NCBI RefSeq assembly: GCF_900107995.1
Contig: NZ_FNUM01000008.1
Span: forward strand, 124,001-188,000
Length of the DNA stretch: 64,000 bases
Reading direction: 5' to 3'
Source of the DNA: Alcanivorax sp. DSM 26293
Lineage (GTDB): Bacteria; Pseudomonadota; Gammaproteobacteria; Pseudomonadales; Alcanivoracaceae
Shown: piece after piece, positions 1 to 8,501 of the stretch
How positions within the stretch are numbered: the first letter of the stretch is position 1
How the letters are laid out: every line of letters starts with the position of its first letter
The notes under the pieces: generated by a model
Seen by the model: only the letters and a program-made list of their open reading frames with translations
Database searches by the model: none
What the model was told of the DNA's origin: nothing
Position numbers and translations under genes: made by a program

Positions 1-1
1 C

Positions 2-1348
2 CTGCGCAACGAACTGGGCGATCGCCTGTGGCTGGCGCCCTCCTGTTCCCTGCTGCACAGCCCGGTGGATCTGGATCAGGAAGACAAGCTGGATAGCGAG
101 CTGAAAAGCTGGCTCAGCTTTGCCAAACAAAAACTCCAGGAACTGGCGCTACTGGGCGGCGCCCTGGACGGCGACAGCAGCGTCAATGCGGGTCTGCAAT
201 CCCAACGCGACGCCCTGCAAGCCCGCGGTCTGTCCAATCGTATCCATAACCCGGTAGTGGGCAAGCGGTTGGCTGACGCCGGCAACGTCTCCCGCGACCG
301 CAACAGCCCCTTTGCCGAGCGCATTGCCAAACAACAGCAAGCGCTGCAATTGCCGGCCTTCCCCACCACCACCATCGGCTCCTTCCCGCAGACCCGGGAA
401 ATCCGTACCGCCCGCCGCGACTGGAAAACCGGTCGCCTGGACGACGCCTCCTACACCGAGCAGATGAAGCAGGAAATTGCCCGCTGCATCCGCTATCAGG
501 AAGAGGTGGAACTGGATGTGCTGGTGCACGGCGAAGCCGAGCGTAACGACATGGTGGAATACTTCGGTGAACTACTGGACGGCTTTGTCTTCACTCGCTT
601 CGGCTGGGTGCAGAGCTATGGCTCCCGCTGCGTGAAACCGCCGATCATCTTCGGTGACGTGCAGCGCCCCGAGGCGATGACCGTGGCGTGGGCGCAATAC
701 GCCCAGTCGCTCACCGACAAACCCGTCAAAGGCATGCTCACCGGGCCGGTGACCATCCTGCAGTGGTCCTTCGTGCGCGATGACCAACCCCGCGCCGATA
801 CCTGTCGCCAGATCGCCCTGGCCCTGCGCGATGAAGTGCAGGACCTGGAAGCCGCCGGCATCAAGGTGATCCAGATCGACGAACCCGCCCTGCGCGAAGG
901 CCTGCCACTGCGCAAGGCAGACTGGGGCCAGTACCTTGACTGGGCCGTGGACTGCTTCCGCCTGGCCACCGTGGGCGTGGCCGACGATACCCAGATCCAC
1001 ACCCACATGTGCTACTCGGAGTTCAACGACATCATCGAGGCCATCGCCGCTCTGGATGCGGACGTGATCACCATCGAAACGTCCCGCTCCAACATGGAAT
1101 TGCTGGATGCCTTCCGAGATTTCCAGTACCCCAACGACATTGGTCCGGGCGTGTACGACATCCACTCCCCCAATGAACCGGACGTGGGCTGGATGGTACA
1201 ACTGATGGAAAAAGCCGCGGAGCGACTGCCCAGAGAACGGCTGTGGGTAAACCCGGACTGCGGCCTGAAAACCCGCAAATGGGAAGAAACCCAAGGCGCG
1301 TTGGCCAACATGGTGGATGCCGCAAAGCAGCTGCGCGAGGCGGGTTAA
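2..1348 (+). CDS. metE: Cobalamin-independent methionine synthase MetE, 3' part
   Basis: Transfers a methyl group from 5-methyltetrahydropteroyl-triglutamate to homocysteine, the last step of methionine synthesis, in the cytosol. The reading frame is open from base 2, so the gene starts outside the window; the visible 448 residues are the end of a protein normally about 760 long. Typical MetE motifs are seen: [14 protein letters not shown]-like text at the very start (here [14 protein letters not shown]), then the C-terminal barrel with HTHMCYSEF (zinc-binding His and Cys), [12 protein letters not shown] and [11 protein letters not shown] (second zinc Cys). An in-frame GTG at 65 is internal and not a real start. 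The gene is followed by a repeat-rich spacer and a convergent nasS. Confidence 0.96.
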   Translation: MRNELGDRLWLAPSCSLLHSPVDLDQEDKLDSELKSWLSFAKQKLQELALLGGALDGDSSVNAGLQSQRDALQARGLSNRIHNPVVGKRLADAGNVSRDRNSPFAERIAKQQQALQLPAFPTTTIGSFPQTREIRTARRDWKTGRLDDASYTEQMKQEIARCIRYQEEVELDVLVHGEAERNDMVEYFGELLDGFVFTRFGWVQSYGSRCVKPPIIFGDVQRPEAMTVAWAQYAQSLTDKPVKGMLTGPVTILQWSFVRDDQPRADTCRQIALALRDEVQDLEAAGIKVIQIDEPALREGLPLRKADWGQYLDWAVDCFRLATVGVADDTQIHTHMCYSEFNDIIEAIAALDADVITIETSRSNMELLDAFRDFQYPNDIGPGVYDIHSPNEPDVGWMVQLMEKAAERLPRERLWVNPDCGLKTRKWEETQGALANMVDAAKQLREAG

Positions 1349-1355
1349 ACGTCCC

Positions 1356-1529
1356 GTAGGAGCGTCGCTCGCGGCGCGATAAGCCAAAACCTGAAAAGAC
1401 GGATTTACCACAGAGGACACAGAGATCACTGAGGGAAAAACAATTTTTTCTCTGTGTACTCCGTGCCCTCTGTGGTGAAAATGCTTTTGATCCTGGTTTG
1501 GGTTATCGCGCCGCGAGCGACGCTCCTGC
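1356..1529. repeat. Paired inverted REP elements enclosing a second inverted repeat
   Basis: Bases 1356-1382 and 1503-1529 are inverted copies of a 27-base REP-like sequence (GTAGGAGCGTCGCTCGCGGC...), differing at one base. Between them, 1404-1440 and 1444-1481 form another imperfect hairpin built on CCACAGAGG / CCTCTGTGG. The block lies between the convergent metE and nasS genes and could act as a two-way terminator or mRNA stabiliser; that role is inferred. Confidence 0.8.
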
Positions 1530-1552
1530 AGACGCCTGCCAAGGGGCGAGGA

Positions 1553-2725
1553 TCAACTCTGACCCTCCTCTTCCGCTTCAATCACCTTCAACAACCGATC
1601 CGGACCCAGCTCCACCGGCTTGGGTTCGCCGGGTAATTGCCAGTGGCCTGCGTGGCGCTCGTCCGGTTTGCTGTCCATTAGCGGCAGGCTGGTGAGATCT
1701 GCCAGGGCATCGCGAAACAGGTCGGTGCGGTAGCACTGGGCAGCAAAGGTCTGGGTTTCTTCCAGGCTGCATTGGCGCCAGCGCTGCATTTCCTCCAACA
1801 GGAAACGGGCGTCAGATCGCCAGGGAAAATTCGCATGGAAACCGGCGAACACATGAAAGTGATGGGCCGGAAACGGCTGCCCGGTCAAGCCGCCGGGCAG
1901 GCGCTGGCTGAACGGTGCGCGAATGATTTCCGCCGGTACATCCAGCCAGGCCGGATGCGCCAGTAGCGACAGGCTCTCCAGGAGATGCTCGTCGGCGTGG
2001 CGAGCTGCCTTATAGAGTGCCCGCAACATAGCGCGATGAGGCCCGGGATTACGGGCCACCCAGTCACGGGACACCGCCAGCACTTTTTCCGGTGCGTTTT
2101 CCCAGATCTGGTAACCGGAAAGAATGCAGTGCCCGGCACCGGTGAGCGCCGCCAGGCTGTTCCAGGGTTCGCCCACACAGAAGCCATCGATATGCCCCAT
2201 GCGCAGATGATCCACCATCTGCGACGGCGGCAGCACCACCAGCTTCACGTCGTGATCCGGGTCCAGCCCGGCCACGCTCAGCCAGTGACGCAATTGATAG
2301 GCATGGCAGGAAAACGGGAACACTACCGCCAGCACCAGTGGCGCCTCACCACTACTGGCGCGAGCTGCCACCAGCTTGTTCATGGCGCTGGCCATGTCGT
2401 TGGGCGTGGGTCCTTCAGACAAGGCACACAGCCCCTGGAACAACATGGGCGACACGGTAATACCGTTGCCGTTCAGCCCCATGGAGAAGGCCGTGGCCAA
2501 CGGCTTCTTGATGCACCCCAGCCCCAGCGACGTGGCCATCATCATGGGCGCCAGCATGGGGGCCGCATCCAGCTGGCCCACCAGCAAACGATCACGCAGG
2601 CTGGCCCAGCTCCACTCCGGCTGCAGCTCCACATCCAGCCCTTCGGCGGCGAAGTAACCCGCTTCCTGGGCTACCACCAGCGGCAGGCTGTCGGTCAGCG
2701 GCATATAGCCGATACGGATTTTCAT
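1553..2725 (-). CDS. nasS: NasS-type nitrate sensor (NrtA/CmpA-like, no signal peptide)
   Basis: A 390-residue protein of the NrtA/CmpA nitrate-binding family ([46 protein letters not shown]). It starts directly at the mature domain and has no export signal, unlike the transporter's NrtA at 11861-13234. That is the hallmark of cytosolic NasS, which in Azotobacter, Pseudomonas and Paracoccus binds nitrate or nitrite and holds the antiterminator NasT inactive when none is present. The nasT gene lies 545 bases upstream on the same strand. The Shine-Dalgarno AGGAG (about 2733-2737) is only a few bases from the end of a MITE-like insertion, so nasS mRNA must either read through that element or start within it. 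Gene order nasT-nasS is reversed from the usual nasS-nasT. Confidence 0.88.
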   Translation of the reverse strand: MKIRIGYMPLTDSLPLVVAQEAGYFAAEGLDVELQPEWSWASLRDRLLVGQLDAAPMLAPMMMATSLGLGCIKKPLATAFSMGLNGNGITVSPMLFQGLCALSEGPTPNDMASAMNKLVAARASSGEAPLVLAVVFPFSCHAYQLRHWLSVAGLDPDHDVKLVVLPPSQMVDHLRMGHIDGFCVGEPWNSLAALTGAGHCILSGYQIWENAPEKVLAVSRDWVARNPGPHRAMLRALYKAARHADEHLLESLSLLAHPAWLDVPAEIIRAPFSQRLPGGLTGQPFPAHHFHVFAGFHANFPWRSDARFLLEEMQRWRQCSLEETQTFAAQCYRTDLFRDALADLTSLPLMDSKPDERHAGHWQLPGEPKPVELGPDRLLKVIEAEEEGQS

Positions 2726-2739
2726 GGGGTTGGCTCCTA

Positions 2740-3004
2740 GCAGGCTGCTGAAAAACCCATTGCGTACTCAGCGTGGCCTGAAGCGTGCAGCTGTTGTGTC
2801 TTGTCTCGACGGGCAGGGTGGTTCCCTTTCCTAGAGGCAATGCGCAGCAGATGTGCGCTTCAGGCCGCGCCCTTCGGGTCTTCCAGGCTGGCCCGTACTC
2901 GTTGTTGCAATTTCTCGATGGGTGGACACACACCGTCAAAATTGCGCCTAGATTACGAGCCAGCCTGAAAGACTGAGCTCGCAATGGGTTTTTCAGCAGC
3001 CTGC
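2740..3004. mobile_element. MITE-like element, 265 bp, with perfect 25-bp terminal inverted repeats
   Basis: The ends 2740-2764 and 2980-3004 are perfect inverted repeats beginning GCAGGCTGCTGAAAAACCCA. The interior carries no convincing protein, so it is non-autonomous. CAGGCTGCTGAAAAA ends are common on insertion sequences and MITEs of gammaproteobacteria (family knowledge; I cannot assign the parent IS). I see no clear target-site duplication. It sits between nasT and nasS, ending just before the nasS ribosome-binding site. Confidence 0.8.
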
Positions 3005-3216
3005 CAGCGGCTGACGGCGAACGCTGGATACCTGACGCTTGACCACCTGAACACCTTCAGCCGGTGTAGCACGCCATACCTTTTTGGTGGGTGCCTCGAT
3101 CAGGCTGCGCGATTTTCTCAATGGGCTCACTCTTCTCATGCTCGCTCCAGTTTTGTGGGGCCGGTCGTTTACTATGCTCTGCGGGTGCGACCGCGACTCT
3201 CCCCCAGCTCAAGGGC

Positions 3217-3256
3217 AAAAAAATTCGCGATGGAACCATCGCTCCCACAGGGAAAG
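3217..3256 (-). repeat. Single REP element
   Basis: Read on the minus strand, this is a Pseudomonas-type REP: head TGTGGGAGC, dyad GATGGTTCCATC, then GCGAATTTTTTT. It lies in the nasT-nasS spacer just downstream of nasT, next to the MITE. The rest of that spacer (3005-3216) holds nothing I recognise. Confidence 0.65.
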
Positions 3257-3269
3257 CTGGGCAATTCCA

Positions 3270-3920
3270 TCACCCCTGCGCTTTCAGCATCTCGGCATAA
3301 TCCAGCACCGACCTGGCCACCTGGATCAGTGGCTGGCCGGTATTCATGGCCTGGCGCCGCAGGGTGCTGTAGGCATCCTGCTCGTTGAGGCGGCGGCGTT
3401 GCATCAGCAGGCCCTTGGCCCGCTCGATGATCTTGCGTTCTGCCAGCGCTTCGCGGGTCTGTTCCAGCTCCTCGCGCAGGGCCTGGTATTCCCGGAAACG
3501 GGCGGTGGCCACGCGCATCACACCACGCACCCGGGCCAGATCGGTTTCCCCGGCCACATAGGCACTGACGCCGGCACGCAGGGCCGCCACGATCAGATCC
3601 TCGTCGTCCTGGTTGCAGAACATGACCATGGGGCGCGGCATATCCCGCTGCACCAGGGCCATGCTTTCCAGGGTGTCCCGGTCCGGCGCGTCCATGTCCA
3701 CGATCACCACATCCGGGTTACTGGAATGCACCTTCTCCGCCAGCCCGGCAGCACTGGTCAGACGACACAGGATCTCGTGCCCTTCGTCGATCAGGGCACG
3801 CTCCAGAATGGCGGCGCGCGGTGGCTGGTCATCCACCAGCATGATTTTCAGGGCCATAGTGTCGGTAGCATCCGGGGATTGAGTGTTACTGGATTGGTTT
3901 GCAACGGTTGTGCCAGTCAT
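3270..3920 (-). CDS. nasT: NasT, ANTAR-domain antiterminator response regulator
   Basis: A response-regulator-like receiver domain (KIMLVDDQPPRAAILERAL, then VVIVDMDAPDRDTL with the acceptor-position Asp) followed by a C-terminal ANTAR RNA-binding domain (LAERKIIERAKGLLMQRRRLNEQDAYSTLRRQAM). NasT-type ANTAR proteins bind paired hairpins in leader RNAs and prevent termination upstream of nitrate-assimilation genes. The expected target is the leader with a strong terminator upstream of nasF (13267-13420). The start given is the longest one; Met at 3857 (MALKIMLVDD) fits the family N-terminus better, and neither has a good Shine-Dalgarno. It lies 109 bases after the globin gene, and nasS follows beyond the MITE. 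Confidence 0.92.
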   Translation of the reverse strand: MTGTTVANQSSNTQSPDATDTMALKIMLVDDQPPRAAILERALIDEGHEILCRLTSAAGLAEKVHSSNPDVVIVDMDAPDRDTLESMALVQRDMPRPMVMFCNQDDEDLIVAALRAGVSAYVAGETDLARVRGVMRVATARFREYQALREELEQTREALAERKIIERAKGLLMQRRRLNEQDAYSTLRRQAMNTGQPLIQVARSVLDYAEMLKAQG

Positions 3921-4029
3921 TCGTTTATTAACCCACTGTTTTTGTTTGCTATTCCTTTTTCACCATAAAGCCCCCCGCAAAGCGCACCATAGCGGTGCAC
4001 TCTGCGGCGCCAAAACGGCGCCTCGCGGC

Positions 4030-4437
4030 TCAGTAGTTCGCGGCCTCAATCATGGTGCTGGCCAGCAAGGTATAGGCCTCTGTCCAGGCCGATTCTGTGT
4101 CGGCATCGAAGGCGTCGCCCAGGCCCTGCGCCAATGTCCAGAGCAAGGCCTGCGCCACGGCGTCGTAATCTTCCGGTTTAACGCCGTAATCCTTATGGCG
4201 TTCACCCAGCTTCTGGACGGCGGGCACAATGGTATCGAGCCTGTCGAGCCCCTTTACCGCCACACCAATCATGCTCATCAGTTTCTTGCCCTGCTCTTCC
4301 ATGTTGCCCTTGAAGAGTGGTTCCAGTTCCGGGGCCTGGGTAAACAGGCGCTGATAAAACAGGGCGGCCGCCTGATCGGCAATGCCTTCCACTTGCTGCC
4401 AGCTGGCCTGCACCCGCGCAATATGTTCCGGTGTCAT
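4030..4437 (-). CDS. Single-domain globin
   Basis: A 135-residue globin (MTPEHIARVQASWQQVEGIADQAAALFYQRLFTQAPELEPLF; proximal-type His in LGERHKDYGV). It has the length of a Vitreoscilla-type or cytoglobin-like single-domain protein and no flavoreductase domain. Start Met 4437 is preceded by GGGAG. Single-domain globins bind oxygen or NO; beside nitrate genes a role in NO scavenging is plausible but inferred, and an external reductase would be needed. It sits between the DUF3365 cytochrome and nasT in the same direction, with two small hairpins (GGCGCC/GGCGCC and GCGCACC/GGTGC) just downstream before nasT. Confidence 0.88.
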   Translation of the reverse strand: MTPEHIARVQASWQQVEGIADQAAALFYQRLFTQAPELEPLFKGNMEEQGKKLMSMIGVAVKGLDRLDTIVPAVQKLGERHKDYGVKPEDYDAVAQALLWTLAQGLGDAFDADTESAWTEAYTLLASTMIEAANY

Positions 4438-4499
4438 GGTCTTTCTCCCGCTATTGGGTAAGTGCTTGCACGCACAGCGTGCAAGCAGGGTGTTGACGG

Positions 4500-5081
4500 T
4501 TACATGGGTACGCGAATCACCACGCCACCCATCACATCGCCCAGCTCGAAATCCGTTTTGGGAGAGTCCTTGTGGTTGTTGTGACAAGCCGCGCACGGGG
4601 CGGCCACCGCCACATCCGGGTATACCGCCGTGTAGTAGGTCGTGTCGCCAAGCGCCTCGGTGCCGTAAAAGTTCTTGCCCGGGTTATCGACGATGTACTG
4701 CAAGCCTTCTTTTTCCAGTTCTGTTTTGGGCGCATTTTGTGAATTGATGGGCCACAGTGACTGCAAGGAATAGGAGAAATCACTGGATACCTCGGCCACC
4801 GCTTCCGCCCCGTAACGGAACATCTGCGCCGGCAGCGGTGCGCCGTTTTCCAGGTCTTCCCAGTACTCATGGGGTTTGATGCTGTCAGCACCCGCCGGGC
4901 CCAATCGCCCGATGATCATCTTGGTGTAATTGGTGCGGTCCGCGTTCATCACTGCGAACAGGGAATCGGTGTAGACCTGTGGATCGATACCGACGGCAGG
5001 TTTGCTTTCCTGGCCGCCTCCGCAGGCACTTAACAGTAGTGTGGCCAAGGCTGTAGCGAACAACGTTCTTGAATATTGCAT
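4500..5081 (-). CDS. DUF3365 (Tll0287-like) haem lipoprotein
   Basis: A 193-residue protein with a lipoprotein signal (LATLLLSACGGG, lipobox LSAC) and a Tll0287-like/DUF3365 domain. One covalent haem site, CAACHNNHKDSPK, lies near the C-terminus, followed by the typical GDVMGGVVIRVPM ending. The domain is found in periplasmic haem sensors and small cytochromes. Here it is predicted to be anchored to the periplasmic side of a membrane and to exchange electrons with the multihaem protein encoded 48 bases upstream. The start at 5081 has a strong GAGGAGG ribosome site; an upstream in-frame Met at 5123 would spoil the lipoprotein signal. Confidence 0.88.
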   Translation of the reverse strand: MQYSRTLFATALATLLLSACGGGQESKPAVGIDPQVYTDSLFAVMNADRTNYTKMIIGRLGPAGADSIKPHEYWEDLENGAPLPAQMFRYGAEAVAEVSSDFSYSLQSLWPINSQNAPKTELEKEGLQYIVDNPGKNFYGTEALGDTTYYTAVYPDVAVAAPCAACHNNHKDSPKTDFELGDVMGGVVIRVPM

Positions 5082-5128
5082 GGGTGTTACCTCCTCAGGT
5101 TCAGGAACCTCTGAATGAAACATCAGTA

Positions 5129-6469
5129 TCAGTACGGTCCTCGCTTTCCTTCCCGGGCCTTGTCCCGCTCCACAGCCATATCCACCGATGGCACATGGTG
5201 TTCGGGTTTGCCCTGAAAGTTCTTTTCCACCAGATGCGGATCAGCCAGCGCATCAATGGCGAATTCCAGCCCGTGGCATTGCATGCACACTGGGCGAATC
5301 ATTTTTTCTACCGGACGCAGGGTCAGGCTCTGGTTGTGTTGCACCAGCACATCATCGCCATGGGTTTCCCGGGGCATATGGCAGGTGGCGCAGGTCACGC
5401 CACTACCAGGGGGCAGCTCGCCGCGTTTTTCCGCTTGCCATAATCGGTGGTGGCTGGAGCGAAGGTATTCGTTGCTGTGTTCATCGTTGTGGCAGCCCAG
5501 GCAGCTATCCACGGCAGCTTTTTGGGTGTCGAAATCATGGGCACCATGGCAACTGATACACGTTAGCTCCCGGTGGCTGGCTTCCACATGCATGTTCAGC
5601 ACCGATTGCGATGGCGTCATGGGTGATAACTCCATGGCCAGTCGCATGCCGTGCCGGCCCTGGAGGAACCCCTCGTTTTCCTGCTCATGACACTGGGCGC
5701 ACTGCAGCGGCGCTGGCTTGTCGACCCATTGATCGGCATCACCATGGCAGGCGGTACAAGCCACCCCGGCTTCCGCATGGGCGTTGCCATCCCAGTGCTC
5801 CGGCACGGTTTTGTCTGCGGGCGGCGTCCCGGAACCTTGTATCAGGGCAACCAGATCTGCGTCGCTCATCCGGCTGGCCAGGTTGCGGGGAGTCAGGCGG
5901 GGGCGCTCACTGAGCCAGGGCTCATCGGCATGGGCGAGCAGGAAATCTTCATAGAGCGCCAGGTTGTCATGGAAGTTATGGCAGCCGGCGCTGGCACAGG
6001 TATCGAATGCCATGCCTTGGTGGCTGGGGCGCTCTTCGCCAATGTCCTGATGACAATGCACACACATATCCATGGGCAACGTCACTCCCATGCCCACATC
6101 CAGCTCCGGCCGGTGCTCCACATGACAGGACACGCAGTAGCGGGCGTCCACATTGGCCAACCGGTTAGCGTTGCGCGGGTCAGTGAATTTGGATTTCGGG
6201 TGTGAGTCCCTGGCATCAGCAAGCTGCTCACCATGACAATTCACACACGCGTTTTGCAGCACCTCCTGGCTATTGAAACCTTCGTCATGGCAAGCACTGC
6301 ATTGCAGCTCAATCTGGTGATGGCCATGGGTCATGGCACCGGGAAGAAAGGCACTCTTGGAAGCATCGTTATCCAGTAATGACATGCCCAGCCAGGCCGC
6401 CAGTGCCAGCGACCCCAACAGCCATAGCCCCCACCACAGTGTCTTGATCCCCGGCTTCCCCACAGGCAT
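5129..6469 (-). CDS. Membrane-anchored multihaem cytochrome c, 11 haem motifs
   Basis: A 446-residue protein with one N-terminal membrane anchor (about residues 10-30) and a periplasmic domain with ten CXXCH motifs (Cys57, 75, 112, 136, 238, 257, 304, 323, 360, 395) plus one CX4CH (CASAGCH, residues 158-164). Many extra His residues could be distal ligands. It resembles the cytochrome c3/NapC-NrfH class in style, but I do not recognise a specific family. The gene starts 5 bases after the stop of the NirB-like membrane flavoprotein, so the two are co-translated. The most likely job is to carry electrons between that protein's membrane haems and the periplasm (inference). ATG 6469 is very close to AGGGG; GTG at 6463 is an alternative start with better spacing. 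Confidence 0.9.
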   Translation of the reverse strand: MPVGKPGIKTLWWGLWLLGSLALAAWLGMSLLDNDASKSAFLPGAMTHGHHQIELQCSACHDEGFNSQEVLQNACVNCHGEQLADARDSHPKSKFTDPRNANRLANVDARYCVSCHVEHRPELDVGMGVTLPMDMCVHCHQDIGEERPSHQGMAFDTCASAGCHNFHDNLALYEDFLLAHADEPWLSERPRLTPRNLASRMSDADLVALIQGSGTPPADKTVPEHWDGNAHAEAGVACTACHGDADQWVDKPAPLQCAQCHEQENEGFLQGRHGMRLAMELSPMTPSQSVLNMHVEASHRELTCISCHGAHDFDTQKAAVDSCLGCHNDEHSNEYLRSSHHRLWQAEKRGELPPGSGVTCATCHMPRETHGDDVLVQHNQSLTLRPVEKMIRPVCMQCHGLEFAIDALADPHLVEKNFQGKPEHHVPSVDMAVERDKAREGKRGPY

Positions 6470-6473
6470 TCCC

Positions 6474-8456
6474 CTAGAAGTAGTACGCAGACAGGATGTG
6501 AAACACCAGCAGCGCAGGTAGCGGCCAGCACACCAGAATATGCAACCAGGTACTGCCCTGACGCAGCCGCCCCATGGCCGGAACCGAGCCCTGCAACCGG
6601 GTCAACAGGGCTGCCGTCATCCCCACTATTCCCACGCCCAGAAAGCTCAGCATCAGCCAGCGATTCAGGTTGTCCCCCAGGGAAAAACCGGTGTGCCCGT
6701 AAAGCAGCGCCAGCGCCATCGCCCCGAGCGCGGCATGGGCAATACGCCACCCGCTGAATCCCCCCATCGGCAAACCAGGAAAGCGCTTTTTCAATGACAT
6801 CAGCAGTAAAAGCAGTGAAGCGATCAGCACCGCATAGCCACTCCACTGTCGCCATAGAGGGTTGCGGGAAACCAGCTCGAAGAACCCCATTTCCAATACC
6901 GAGGTGGCCGGCATCGGTGGCGGAAGCCATAACGCGACCCCCAGGAAAACAGCAGACAGGGCGGCAATAATGGCCAGGCTTCGACCGCCGGGCACACTCC
7001 GTTTGGCAGCGCCCTGCCCGCCACAAAGGCTGTCCAGAAGCGGCTCGCAACCGCCACAGACAGTGGCAGCTCCACTCGCCTGCTTCAGATCCGTCACCGC
7101 GGTGACGCCGCGATCCAGATATTCCTGTAACTGCCCCCGGGTCAGGCCACGGCATTGGCACACCACCGTCGCAGTCGGCCACTGCCCCACGGATTGGTCG
7201 TTGCTGTCACCCGGATTTCCCGTCAGTACAAAGCGGCCGACCTGCCAGGGCCACAGGCGCTTGCCATCGCGGATGCGATTGAGCACCTGTTGACGTTCCG
7301 GCCAGGGCCCCACCGATACCGTGCCGACCACCCGCCCGGTACGCACCATCAGCGCGCGATAGATGCCCTTTTCACGGTCGCGATAAACCAGAGTGCGATG
7401 CACCAGGCCACGCTCTTCATCACTGAACAGGCCGGCACTGAAGACTTCCAGCGACAGCACCTTGAGCCAGGTGCTGTCCGCCACCGGCATGTAGCTGACC
7501 GCTTCCCCGGCCAGATTGGCCGCTGCCACCCGAGCCTGTTGCAGGGCTGGCATAACCAGCCCGCACACCCGGTCCTGAAACTGGGCGCACTCTCCTACCG
7601 CATAGATATAGGGGTTGGATGTCTGCATACCCGCATTGACGCGAATACCACTGGCCACGGTGATGCCCGCCCGTTGGGCCAGCGCCGTGCGCGGAGCAAT
7701 GCCGGTGGCAAACACCACGGTGTCACAGGGCAGCAACTGATCGTCTGCCAGGCGCACCCCTTCCACCCGCTCCACACCTTCCACACGTTTCACCCGGGCA
7801 AGCAGGCGTACATCCACTCCCGCGCTGGCGAGGTTGTCGGCCACCATGTCGGCGGCTTCTGAATCCAGTTGCCGGTTCATCAAGCGGTCGGCGTGTTGTA
7901 TCAGGGTAACTTTGGTACCAAAACGGCACAGACTATGGGCGGCCTCAATGCCCAACAGGCCACCTCCGATCACCACGGTATGAGTGCTACGCAGCCGGCG
8001 TGCCATCAGTGCCTGGGCATCATCCATATCGCGAAAACGCAGCACACCGGAAAGTTCGGCGCCGGGAATACCGGGAATATGGGCTTCACTCCCCAGCGCC
8101 AGTACCAAACGACCGTAGTGATGGCGTTGCCCAAGGCTGTCCTCAACCCAGCGTCGCGCCGGGTTGATTGCAATAATGGCCCGCCCCACCAGATGCTCCA
8201 CGTTCGCATCCAGTTCGGCGGGCAGGTTGGTCAGATCATCAAAACCGGTGGAACCGGACAAAAAGGTGGACAGCTTGACGCGATCATAGGGCGCCCAGTC
8301 TTCCTGGCCGAACAGCTTGACCGGCGTGGTAACGCCACGACGGCGCAGCTCCACCAGACACTGCATGCCCGCCGGGCCATTGCCGACAATGATCAATGGC
8401 CGCTCGGTTTCGCTTTGCGGAATCTCGCTGTCAGGGAAAAACTGCCGTGCTTCCAC
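6474..8456 (-). CDS. NirB-like FAD/NAD(P) oxidoreductase with BFD [2Fe-2S] and C-terminal cytochrome-b-like membrane domain
   Basis: Three parts are visible in 660 residues. (1) A pyridine-nucleotide-disulfide type flavoprotein like the N-terminal half of NirB: FAD motif GNGPAG (25-30), NAD(P) motif GGGLLG (164-169), and YAVGEC near 285-290. (2) A BFD-like [2Fe-2S] domain with CQC (433-435) and CGGC (467-470). (3) About five membrane helices (493-511, 538-554, 572-588, 600-618, 637-656). Two pairs of His, 574/588 and 639/653, are each 14 apart, as expected for two b-type haems. The sirohaem nitrite-reductase half of NirB is absent and replaced by the membrane domain. It should pass electrons between cytosolic NAD(P)H and the membrane or periplasm. 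GTG start with GGAGG six bases upstream. Confidence 0.87.
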   Translation of the reverse strand: MEARQFFPDSEIPQSETERPLIIVGNGPAGMQCLVELRRRGVTTPVKLFGQEDWAPYDRVKLSTFLSGSTGFDDLTNLPAELDANVEHLVGRAIIAINPARRWVEDSLGQRHHYGRLVLALGSEAHIPGIPGAELSGVLRFRDMDDAQALMARRLRSTHTVVIGGGLLGIEAAHSLCRFGTKVTLIQHADRLMNRQLDSEAADMVADNLASAGVDVRLLARVKRVEGVERVEGVRLADDQLLPCDTVVFATGIAPRTALAQRAGITVASGIRVNAGMQTSNPYIYAVGECAQFQDRVCGLVMPALQQARVAAANLAGEAVSYMPVADSTWLKVLSLEVFSAGLFSDEERGLVHRTLVYRDREKGIYRALMVRTGRVVGTVSVGPWPERQQVLNRIRDGKRLWPWQVGRFVLTGNPGDSNDQSVGQWPTATVVCQCRGLTRGQLQEYLDRGVTAVTDLKQASGAATVCGGCEPLLDSLCGGQGAAKRSVPGGRSLAIIAALSAVFLGVALWLPPPMPATSVLEMGFFELVSRNPLWRQWSGYAVLIASLLLLLMSLKKRFPGLPMGGFSGWRIAHAALGAMALALLYGHTGFSLGDNLNRWLMLSFLGVGIVGMTAALLTRLQGSVPAMGRLRQGSTWLHILVCWPLPALLVFHILSAYYF

Positions 8457-8501
8457 CTTTCACCTCCGTAACGGTTTTGATGAAGGTTGCTGAAGTCAGG
8501 A

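Noticed and set aside
2740-3004. Complete insertion sequence
   Set aside because: Only 265 bases and no transposase reading frame; fits a MITE.
3057-3248. Short minus-strand frame in the nasT-nasS spacer
   Set aside because: Overlaps a REP element and has no recognisable protein features.
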